64,000 nucleotides of DNA, taken from Zygaena filipendulae. Taxonomy: Eukaryota; Arthropoda; Insecta; Lepidoptera; Zygaenidae. The notes beneath the pieces are model-generated. The model did not search any database. It was not told the origin of the DNA and saw only the letters and a program-made list of their open reading frames with translations. The translations under genes and the position numbers were made by a program. The DNA lies in the NCBI GenBank assembly GCA_907165275.2, contig OU015659.1, forward strand, positions 8,598,501 through 8,662,500. Reading direction: 5' to 3'. The number at the start of each line of letters is the position of its first letter. The first letter of the stretch is position 1. Positions 52,731 to 61,278 of this stretch are shown here, piece after piece.

Positions 52731-54308
52731 AAAGGTTCGTCACCTTAGAGTCGATATTCGTTTGCACTAGTACTGCAAGAGACCACTAATGCCAACATTC
52801 CAGTGCAAGAAACAGTGCTGCTAACATTTAAATAAACATGACGTTTGCTGTCAAATTAGGTTTTGCTTGTTTTTTCTATCTCGTCAATGCAATGTTACAA
52901 AATGTAATAAAACCTCATTAAAACAACAACAAAATGACAACTAGATATGAATAACAAGCAAAAGTTAATGAAAACTACGAATAAGTTTAATGACATTTAT
53001 TTTTAATAACTGGTATAACCACCATTAGCATCAATCACACTTTGTAACCTATTTCTCATGGAACCCACTAGACGAGAACATAGATCCGTGCCTCTAGTGT
53101 CTTCCCAAATAATGCAGTGGTTTTCTAAATCCTCCTTGGTCCTTTCATTTCTATTTTCCCATCGCTGTACCATTAAACCCCATAAGTTTTCTATCGGGTT
53201 CAAATCTGCAGATCTTGCCGGCCAGGGTATCACCACTATATCGCTATGCCTGTTGAACCATTCATTCACAATACGCGCAGTGTGCGTACGAGCATTGTCC
53301 TGGACATATCTGACCTCAGGAACCTCATCAAGTGGATACACGGTACGGACACTTGGTAGCATACTGTCTTCTAAAACAGACAGATAGTGTGTCGCGTTTG
53401 CCCTTGAAGGAAGAAGAACGAGCTCGCCTACTCCATCCGCTGAGATGCGTCCAGAACTGAAATTGGGCACTACGTGGTCTTCCGTATATCTCGTACTATT
53501 ATATCTCCATAAATTAAGCCTCCCATGTTGGCTCGACTTAAAACATTTTTCGTCGGTGAATATAGTGGTACTCCAATCGAAGTTCAAATAAGTCTGTGCA
53601 AATCTTAACCGTGCTTCCTTATGACCTGTTGTCAGAGCAACTTTTTTTACGTGTCGTCTATAATGTAATCCCATTGAATGCAATGCGTTTCTTATCACTC
53701 TTGGACAAACATCATATAATTGGGCGAAATGATTCGTTGACACAAAGCCGTTTTCTTCATATTGTCTTCTCATGTCTGATTTTTGTGCGGCGTTAAGAAT
53801 AGGACGGCGACCAGAATTATTGTGACGATGATCGACTAGTGCACCTTCTTCGCCATGTCTTCTTATCCAAAATCTCACACTATCTCTGGTCACATTTAGA
53901 CGACGTGATATCTCTGAGATGTTGTAGCCAGCTTCATGTTCGGCAATAATTGCTGCTCTTTCTTCAACACTTAAAGGTCTTGGCATTATAAAATTAGGAG
54001 AAATTATGATATTTTGCAATTATGACATTAACCGATTGACAATAGTATTAACAGAAATAATAATGTCAGGTTGAACTAACAAGAAAAGGTTATAGTTTAT
54101 GAGCAGTTTATCCATAATAATCTTGTTGACAAAATAAATAGTCAAACTACCTTGATCTGAACAATTTTGAACTTTACTAACGAACAGTTAAACTTTATTT
54201 TCTCTAACTCGAGCCTATTCTGTAACATAGTTTCAAAAAGTAATATGTGCTCGTGATACGTTGAACGAATCAATTTGAAAATTGACGAACCTTTTCATTC
54301 CGCGACTG
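52717..54308 (-). mobile_element. Tc1/mariner-type transposon inside the Gypsy pol gene
   Basis: 1592 bp. Perfect 26-bp terminal inverted repeats (52717-52742 and 54283-54308) begin CAGTCGCGGAATGAAAAGG. TA lies on each side (52715-52716 and 54309-54310), the family's target duplication. It carries one intact transposase frame on the minus strand. It was the last element to arrive in this nest. Confidence 0.92.
53003..54019 (-). CDS. Tc1/mariner-superfamily transposase, open frame
   Basis: 338 codons from the ATG at 54019; a likelier start is the ATG at 53986 (MPRPLSVEERAAI), giving 327 residues. It cuts and pastes the surrounding element. The N-terminal paired-type helix-turn-helix region (NISEISRRLNVTRDSVRFWI) binds the terminal repeats. 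A GRRP AT-hook-like motif follows at about residue 70. The catalytic acidic residues are in IFTDEKCF, VQDNARTHTA and SADLNPIENLW. I count 35 residues between the second D and the E, so DD35E rather than the Tc1 DD34E. The length is normal and there is no stop or frameshift, so it may be active. Confidence 0.9.
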   Translation of the reverse strand: MQNIIISPNFIMPRPLSVEERAAIIAEHEAGYNISEISRRLNVTRDSVRFWIRRHGEEGALVDHRHNNSGRRPILNAAQKSDMRRQYEENGFVSTNHFAQLYDVCPRVIRNALHSMGLHYRRHVKKVALTTGHKEARLRFAQTYLNFDWSTTIFTDEKCFKSSQHGRLNLWRYNSTRYTEDHVVPNFSSGRISADGVGELVLLPSRANATHYLSVLEDSMLPSVRTVYPLDEVPEVRYVQDNARTHTARIVNEWFNRHSDIVVIPWPARSADLNPIENLWGLMVQRWENRNERTKEDLENHCIIWEDTRGTDLCSRLVGSMRNRLQSVIDANGGYTSY

Positions 54309-54310
54309 TA

Positions 54311-56097
54311 CATTAAACAATGCTGAGAGAAACTATAGTCAAGTAGATAAAGAAGCTTTAGCTTTAGTATTTGGTGTTACAAAATTTAATCAATATTTGT
54401 GGGGTAAACAGTTCACTTTAATTACTGATTCAAAGCCTCTTCTAAGTATTTTTGGACCAAAGAAGGGTATACCAGTTCTAGCAGCTGGAAGATTACAGAG
54501 ATATGCTTGGTTGTTGTCTGGATATAATTATAATATAGTTTATGTAAAATCAGAAAACAATAATGCGGATTGTTTGTCTAGATTACCCTTGGAAAGATGT
54601 GAAATCCCTGAAATATCGGATTATACATACCTTAATTTCATTCAGGATAACAGTTATTTGCCTTTAGATTGTAAAAAATTACAAAAAGAAACTTCTGTAG
54701 ATCCTGTACTCAAAACTATTTTAAATTACATTTATTACGGATGGCCAAACCATGTAAATAATTGCTTGCAACCTTATTTTAGTAGGAAGGAAAATTTAAC
54801 AGTGGAACAGGGAATAATTATGTATGGTCATAGAATAGTTATACCTAGTAAATTGATTGGGGATATTTTAAGAGAGTTACACTCTACCCACTTGGGAATT
54901 GTTAAAATGAAGTCTTTGGCTAGATCATATTTTTGGTGGATTTCCATCGATAAGGATATTGAATTATTGGCAAACAGTTGTAGTACTTGTGTAGCACAGA
55001 GAATCAATCCTGAGAGGACAATGTTGCACTCATGGGAATATCCTAAGGCAGTATGGACACGATTACATTTAGATTATTTAGGTCCTTGCTTTGGTAAAAT
55101 GTATTTGGTATTACAGTGTGCATATTCCAAATGGATAGAAGTTCCTGAAGTGAGTTCAACATCTGCTTTTCAGGCTATCAATGTTTTAAAAAGAATTTTT
55201 ACAACTTTTGGTTTCCCGGAGTTGATTTGTAGTGATAATGGCCCTCCTTTCAGGTCGGCTGAATTTCAAAATTATATAAAGAGTTGTGGTATTAGACAGG
55301 TCTTTTCTCCTCCATACCATCCACAAAGCAATGGATGTGCTGAAAGTGCTGTTAAAATTGTAAAAAATTGTATTAAGAAAGCGGTATATGATAAAAAAAA
55401 TGTAAATGATAGTATAAATAATTTTTTAATGTTCTATAGAAATTCTCAGCATTCAGCAACAAATGAAACACCTTCACAATTAATGTTTAAAAGAAATTTA
55501 AGGATTAAGTTTGATTTATTGAAACCTAATTTACATGCTAATGTTCAAAGAAATCAGGAAAGACAGAGATTTTATGCAAGGGGAGGAGAAGTGAAACAAT
55601 TTAACATAGGACAACATGTAGTTGTTAGATCTTATAGGGAAAATAAATGGTTAGAAGGTAAAATAATAAAACAGTTGGGACCAGTTACATATTTAATTAG
55701 ATTGGTTGATACTGGTATAGTTTGGAAAAGACATTGTGATCAGATGAGATTATTTGAGAATTTAAATAATGATGATGATTGTTCAATTGAAAATGTACCT
55801 GTAAAAAGAAATAATGTGATTAGAAATGATATAAATGAAAATGTAATAAATAATGATATAAATGAAAATGTAATAAATAATGATATAATAATTAATGATA
55901 AGGCTACATCTAACATAGGATTAGATCTTAGTAGTCCTAATAATAGTGCAAAAAAAATTATTGCTCATAAAGATAGTGAACAGGTAGATGAAAATACAGT
56001 AAGTAATAATGTTAGTTTAAGGAATGAAAATTTAAGTACTAGTGGTTTAAGGCGGTCCACTAGAAACATTAAAAGGCCGAATAGACTTGATTTATAA
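54311..56097 (+). pseudogene. Gypsy gag-pol, C-terminal part (rest of RNase H, integrase)
   Basis: Open from the mariner junction to TAA at 56095-56097, in the frame expected of the first half. RNase H continues with SQVDKEALALVFG, LITDSKPLL and NNNADCLSRLP. Integrase follows: zinc-binding HSTH and CSTC, then the catalytic core with LDYLGP, CSDNGPPF and AESAVK; the last D and E are 35 residues apart. The C-terminal tail carries a GPVTYLIRL motif of the GPY/F type and low-complexity asparagine-rich repeats (about 55830-55890) that form imperfect direct repeats. It lacks its own start because of the mariner insertion. Confidence 0.88.
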
Positions 56098-56108
56098 GGG
56101 GGAGAGAG

Positions 56109-56268
56109 TGTTATGTTTCAGTCAATTTATATCAAGTTTATGGCAACACTCCCTCCTCACACTTGTAAAATACTTAAGATAGAATAATGGCGTGATTGTG
56201 ATTTTGCATGTTCTTAAAATAAAGATTTAATTAATAAATATAATGTAGTTATAATTTAATACATAACA
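56109..56268 (+). repeat. 3' LTR of the Gypsy element
   Basis: Identical, as read, to the 5' LTR. Preceded by the polypurine tract ending at 56108. Confidence 0.9.
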
Positions 56269-58054
56269 ATCATCTTCTTCTGCGCCGGGTGTCATCGACT
56301 GTTTTTTGCGCAGGAGATGCTGTCGAAAGGTTTATTGTTTAGTGCGGTTGGAGGTCTACATATCTATCTATCTATCTATAAAAGATAGAAAGAATCCGCG
56401 ATTCTGTACATTGAATATTTTTAACAAAAACTGACAGGGGACGGAACGGAGCGGACGGATGGGGGGGGAAGAGTAACCAAGCACAAAAAAAGGGTTTTTA
56501 AAAATCTTTTCTGTCTTTCTGTCTGTTCACGATAATCTCCGAATCTACTGAACGGATTGTCATGCGGTTTAGGATTAAGCTTAACCTGGAGTTACATAGG
56601 CTTTGTTTCATTGAAATCGGATGTCGGGAAAAGAAGTTGTTGTATAAAAAGAAGTTGTTGTATAGAAACTTTTCGCGCGGGTGAAACCGCGGGGCACAGC
56701 TAGTACTAATATAATAAAAGAGTAGAATCCGCGATTCTGTACATTGAATATTTTTAACAAAAATTGACAGGGGACGATAAACGAAGAGTAACCAACTATA
56801 AAAAAAGGGGTTTTAAAAAATCTTTTCTGTCAGTCTGTCTCTCAGTTCGCGATAATCTCTGAATCTACTGAACGGATTGTCATGCGGTTTTCGCAGGTAG
56901 ATTAAGCTTAGCCTGGATCTACATATAGGCTTTGTTTCATTCAAATCGGATGTCAAGAAAAAAAAAGTTGTTACATAAAAACTTTTCACGCGGGTGAAAC
57001 CGCGGGGCACAGCTAGTTTCTTAATAAAATCTAGTCCATATAACGTTTACTTTTTGGTTATTTTTGTGGAATCTATGTTTGGGATCCCAAATTATCGGTT
57101 TCTTTTAAAATAATTCTAGAAACCAAAACGTTTCTTGTTGCAAGTTACAACCAATCCAATTATGCAGTTTAAAAGCACACAACCATCGCGGCCCAAAGTT
57201 GAAACCCGACTGAAGCGAGAACGCGAGTGTAAACACCACGCTCGCTTTGACGCGAGGTCCTTTGACTCGTGACCAAAAAACCGCTCCGGAAGCGAGCGGT
57301 GCGAGTGACGAGGCGAACCACGCGGCGAGCCCCTAGCGCCTGTTCACACTCGCGCCTCGTCCCTCGCCCCGCGCCTCTTACTCCTTTTTCGTCCCTTTGA
57401 CTCGTGACAAAAAAGCCGCTCCGGGGGACGCGAGCGGCACGAGCGACGAGGCGAACCACGCGGCGAACGACGAAGCGCGAATGTAAACAGTCGCTCGGGG
57501 CTCGCCGCGTGGTTCGCCTCGTTGCTCGTACGCGAGTGTAAATGACGCTTTAGATTTTACCACCGAAACGCGGAATGACGTCACTTGTTCAAAATTACGC
57601 CTTATTAATCTGTGATAGAAATGTCACTGTCGCATTGACAGTGTCATGCGACACTGACAGACAGATAACTTCAATGTCCAAAAGCGAAATTAAGGTTGAA
57701 CTGTGTCGAGTTACTTCCAAAAATTCCAGTAAAGAATCGAAATGCATCTTACTGGTGCATTTTAAAGTAAAAAACTTCAGAAAATGGAAAATATGCGTTG
57801 ACTGTATGCACTTAGTTTCTTTTGCCTTCTCTGAAAGAGGTAAATCTTTCCTAAAAAAAATAAAAGTGACGTCATGTGTTAAGCGTGGCTGTGATTGGTG
57901 TTTCGTTGCAACGTTCCGTTTCACAAAATTAAAAGTTGAATATTTCGGAAACTATTGATTTTTTTTTAGCAAATCTTTCACGATAACGCTTATCTAAGGC
58001 TCTATTTTTGAAATATTGACACAATTTCTTATTATAAATTTCATGCAAGTACCC

Positions 58055-58485
58055 TATTATAATTTGCCAATGACAATGTTTCAATAATAAAAATCTCTTC
58101 ATCTACTTCTTAAATTTTGGCGAAACGCCAGTGACAATGTTAGATTGTTCCCCAAGTTAAAACATGGCTCTCTTGAAATCAAGTTTCCTGCTCAGGATCC
58201 AAAATAGATGCTGAAAAGTGACTGAAATAACGAAGACAAACGTGACACGCGTGTTTTCGATACGGCTTTCACTCACATATGTCTAGTTAATTTGTGTTTC
58301 ACTATCTCTAGTTTGTGTGCTCCACTAGCGTGGTAACGCGTAAATTAGTGCGCTAATTTAGATGTGGCCAACATTTTAACGCGTTAACTTACTAACATTA
58401 CCACGTTAGACATTAACATCAACGTTAACGTTAACGCAGGTGGAGCAGTAGCATAATGTTTTTTATTTCATTGCTTCTGTAAAAC
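58055..58485. other. No gene seen
   Basis: Between the split MITE and the P-type MITE. AACGTTAACGTTAACG and AACGCGTTA words cluster at about 58375-58437. No exon could be supported. Confidence 0.35.
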
Positions 58486-58659
58486 CATCGACCACACAGC
58501 CCATAGACGCCTAATAACAGGCGAATGGCTCCTGACAACACATCTGACTTATAGTTCCGATATAAATGTCCGCGCGGAAATACTCAATCAGTGTCGACCA
58601 CTACTGTGACCTGTCAACACGATCGGAGTGCATAAAGGAAGTGCTAAAAAAAACTCAAA

Positions 58660-58739
58660 ATGCCTCAGTATAGCATTAAATGGTGCGGTAAAAAAAGCAA
58701 CACATCTAATATGGAGAAAGATGGGATAACATTTCACTT
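58660..58739 (+). pseudogene. Residual THAP-type first exon of a P-like transposase
   Basis: 26 codons plus two bases, starting MPQYSIKWCGKKSN and ending GITFH at a consensus donor (CACTT/GTAAGT). This matches the start of THAP zinc fingers (M-P-x-C...C...F-H-x-F-P). The position of the first zinc cysteine is occupied by Y/S, so zinc binding is doubtful. The next exon, which would begin with FP, is absent. Confidence 0.65.
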
Positions 58740-58918
58740 GTAAGTAACTATTATCTTTATTTGTTTATGAGAAACAAGGAAATCAACAAATTTTTTCGCA
58801 AGTACGGAGTTCACGGTTCACTGGTCGTGATTTTAAAACAAAGTACTCAACCTATCGTGCCGTCTCATTCTTTCCCGTTGCGTAAATTAATCTATTTCTT
58901 TCCAACGTTTCGTGGCGC

Positions 58919-59000
58919 GTGTAACTAGCGCGTGTGGCCTTGAATTAGCCAATCACGGCGTGTAACTAGCGCGTGTGGCCTTGAATTAGCCAATCACGGC
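58919..59000 (+). repeat. 41-bp tandem duplication inside the P-type MITE
   Basis: 58919-58959 is repeated exactly at 58960-59000 (unit contains TAACTAGCGCGTGTGGCC and AGCCAATCACGG). Confidence 0.9.
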
Positions 59001-59097
59001 GTTGCAACCCCGCTTCATCTTACCTCAGCTAGTTGCCAGAATGCATTCAATACGCAAAATCAAATATTAGGCGTCTATGGGCTGTGTGGTCGATGTG

Positions 59098-59604
59098 TAA
59101 AACGTAGTGATTACCTTCTCTCTGGCTTCGGGACTTTTAGCGGGATTTTTAGTAGAAAGGACTTCAGTTTTATTTCTTTGTTTTGCAAATTAGTTTATCG
59201 CGATTAATATTCTGTGAATGAGGTGGATTTCACATAATAGTGATCCATTAGTGATTAACAGTGTGCGGAAACAGTGAAATAAGATGAAATAGGGCGTTCA
59301 TCGGGAGGTTGTCGTTTTACTTTACAACTTCCCACGGAGCGTCCTATTATAGTTCAACTGCAAAGATTTGCTGCCAAAAGTTCCGGTAAAGCATCGAAAA
59401 GCATCTCACCAATGTATTTCGATGGAATTAACTCCAGAAGAAGAAATTTACCACTGAATTGGCTATATGGACTAAGTTTCCTTCTGCCTTCCCCGAAAGG
59501 GGTAAACTTAACCAAAAAAAAAAATCTCTCTGGCTTCTGTTAAAACTAAAACCGTGAATTTCTGTTTGTTCTCTCTGTCAGAGAGAAGGTAATCACTACG
59601 TTTT
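59098..59604 (+). mobile_element. Full copy of the AACGTAGTGATTACC repeat family
   Basis: AAACGTAGTGATTACCTTCT at the left end is inverted at the right end (to 59604), giving terminal repeats of about 25 bases. The interior is collinear with 13400-13868. Its left terminus overlaps the 8-bp duplication of the P-type MITE, so the P-type MITE inserted at the very edge of this element. Confidence 0.65.
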
Positions 59605-60094
59605 AAGAGACGGGACTTCCTTACTTGGTTTTGGAATCCATTTAGCAGACCCAGCAATACCAACACAGCGAAAATTTAAATGTCAAAATACTTCATAACT
59701 CATGGGTACCAACATTAACGAGAACAATAGGGATGGCCACATGTAGTTCCTGATTAAATCGATATCGATAAATTATCATTAGAGCATCGTGGGCTTCATA
59801 CCAGGTGAATTAAATCTACAACGGGGGAAAACATTTGTCGTAAAATTGAAACAATAAATTATTATTTTTATTTATTTATTATTATTCCAATATTTTAGTT
59901 AGTCATGATGATGATGTTATTACATAGATAGATATTTATTTTCTCTTTAAAAATTACATTTACATTTTATGTCAAAATTAAATAACCTATTTGGGAAAGT
60001 AAATGATTTACTTCGCAGTGCTTCCTTGTTGAGCCTTGTTTAAATTATCGATAGAAATATCTATCGGTAGAAGTATCCGACATTCGTTCCTTAC

Positions 60095-60612
60095 ATCTCC
60101 ACAGACATATTTTATATCGTGAAGTTTTTCGATTGTAATGTAAGCTAAGTCATCATTTCCAATATTTTTTACCCATTGTCGACATCTGAAATTAAAATAT
60201 CTATCAATCATGCAAGTACACTTAAAACAAGATAGAGTATAATATAGTTCTTTATACAGAAGACGAGGTTCACTTTATTACAATACGATCATAATACTTA
60301 ATGAAAACTGCAGTAAGTAATGAAAAAAGTATATGCAGCAGCAGCTATACAAAAATATTCCAAAATATTCACTATAACAGCATCATTCATTAAAGTTTAT
60401 CGACTCACTTTATCGATAGTGAAGATTTACATCACTATGGTTTACAAACATGCAAATATTTTTTCTCATTTCAAAAAGATAGTGTATTATTTTAGTCTTG
60501 CTGATAGCTGAAGAGAACAAAATACTTTATTACTTTACTCAAGCTGTACTTACCGGTCTTCATCTATAGGAAATTTCGTGATAAATTTCCTTTTATTTAA
60601 ATTTTGTCGACT
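60095..60612 (-). CDS. THAP zinc-finger protein, two internal exons (partial)
   Basis: Exon 60612-60554 reads NLNKRKFITKFPIDEDR to a donor CCG/GTAAGT. The next exon, 60185-60095, continues CRQWVKNIGNDDLAYITIEK ... KYVCGD to a donor GAT/GTAAGG. The acceptor TTTCAG/A fits phase 2, so the join keeps frame. The order F-x-KFP-x-D, R-x-x-W, Y-x-VC-x-D is the second half of a THAP C2CH zinc finger; the following exon should start HF. THAP domains bind DNA in chromatin regulators and in P-type transposases. The first exon with the two zinc cysteines and the downstream exons were not found, so whether this is a host gene or an old transposase is open. Confidence 0.6.
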
Positions 60613-61278
60613 CTATCTTTTTCTACAAATTACATACGTACTAAACGGTCTAATCGGTGCTATTTCAATACCCAATCACAAGAAAATAGTTTTTAATAGT
60701 CACACTGCACTTTTCAAAGCGTAAATCACACAAAATTTTTAAAAATCACACAATTATTTTCCCAAATAACAACATGCGTCGCCATGACAAACAGATGACA
60801 GATTGTAAGAAAGATTCAGAGACAAAAGACTGAAATGGCATGTGAGGCCATCTTTGATGCCATGGAAAAAAAAAAATTAAAAAAAAAAAATGAGTGCTAA
60901 ACACGAACAAAATTTAATTTGTTCCTAGTTGCGTTAGACTGCTCTCTGTGTTTGATCTGTGCGGTGGTAGTGTGGTAGATGTGTTTTTCTTTTTTTTTTG
61001 TGGAAATTTCAATTTTGTAAATAATAATTACGGTAGTTGTAAATTTCATTTAAAATTAATTAAACCAAATAACGATATGTAGTGCCTTACTGTGTTCTTT
61101 GAAAAACATTTGCATTGTGGAAGGAAATCTTAATTTTTTCGTTGAGGATGATCTCATTGACGTACTGACGTTACCTACGTTCTTTTTAGGCTTATATTTT
61201 ATTCGTTTTGGCTTTATTTAAGCTAGGTTCTACGACCTTGTAGCTTTTAATTTTAATAGTCATAGTAACTAAGTTAAC
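60613..61278. promoter_or_regulatory. Probable divergent upstream region between the THAP exons and the RhoGAP gene
   Basis: The two genes face away from each other here. The stretch should hold the RhoGAP 5' untranslated region and possibly the missing THAP first exon. No TATA box is placed with confidence; long A and T runs lie at 60868-60890 and about 60995. Confidence 0.35.

Larger units (their letters stand above)
50068..56268 (+). mobile_element. Gypsy-type LTR retrotransposon, broken by a mariner-type insertion
   Basis: LTRs at 50068-50227 and 56109-56268 are 160 bp each and identical as read (TGTTATG...CATAACA). ATCAT flanks both sides (50063-50067 and 56269-56273). A polypurine tract AAGGGGGAGAGAG abuts the 3' LTR. 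A single gag-pol frame starts at 50337 and, apart from the insertion at 52717-54308, is open to 56097. No envelope gene is present. Identical LTRs mean a recent insertion. Confidence 0.9.
49066..57548 (-). mobile_element. Right copy of the inverted 2.3-kb element, with Gypsy insertion
   Basis: Reverse complement of 45931-48972. Flanked by TTTA on both sides (49062-49065 and 57549-57552). Removing the Gypsy insertion and its duplicated ATCAT leaves about 2277 bases, against about 2300 for the left copy without its LINE. Differences between the copies are few and scattered, mostly small indels in AT runs. Confidence 0.75.
45892..58054 (-). mobile_element. MITE of the GGGTACTTGCATGAA family split by two inverted 2.3-kb elements
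   Basis: The outer ends GGGTACTTGCATGAA (45892) and TTCATGCAAGTACCC (58054) are TA-flanked. Read on the minus strand, the MITE body lies in three pieces: 58054-57549, 49065-48973 and 45930-45892. In that order they reproduce the intact copies at 11102 and 41715. The two gaps are filled by the left (45931-48972) and right (49066-57548) copies of another element in opposite orientation. Confidence 0.8.
58486..59095 (+). mobile_element. P-element-superfamily MITE with a leftover THAP exon
   Basis: 610 bp. Perfect 31-bp terminal inverted repeats (58486-58516 and 59065-59095, starting CATCGACCACACAGCCCATA). The 8-bp duplication TGTAAAAC lies at 58478-58485 and 59096-59103. These two lengths are exactly those of the Drosophila P element. 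A TATAAATG box at 58561 and TCAGTG initiator precede a THAP-type first exon. A 41-bp tandem duplication with a CCAAT word lies at 58919-59000. The rest of the transposase is deleted, so this is non-autonomous. Confidence 0.88.

Noticed and set aside
53058..53387. Plus-strand frames opposite the transposase (also 53596-53796)
   Set aside because: Shadows of the transposase coding sequence.
50068..56268. Endogenous retrovirus with an envelope gene
   Set aside because: No third frame and no membrane glycoprotein features lie between the integrase and the 3' LTR; it is a retrotransposon without env.
45892..58054. Giant inverted repeat as a plain assembly artefact
   Set aside because: The two arms carry different later insertions, each with its own junctions, and both arms have TAAA-type flanks matching an intact MITE. 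An artefact would copy the insertions too. Long reads would still be worth checking.
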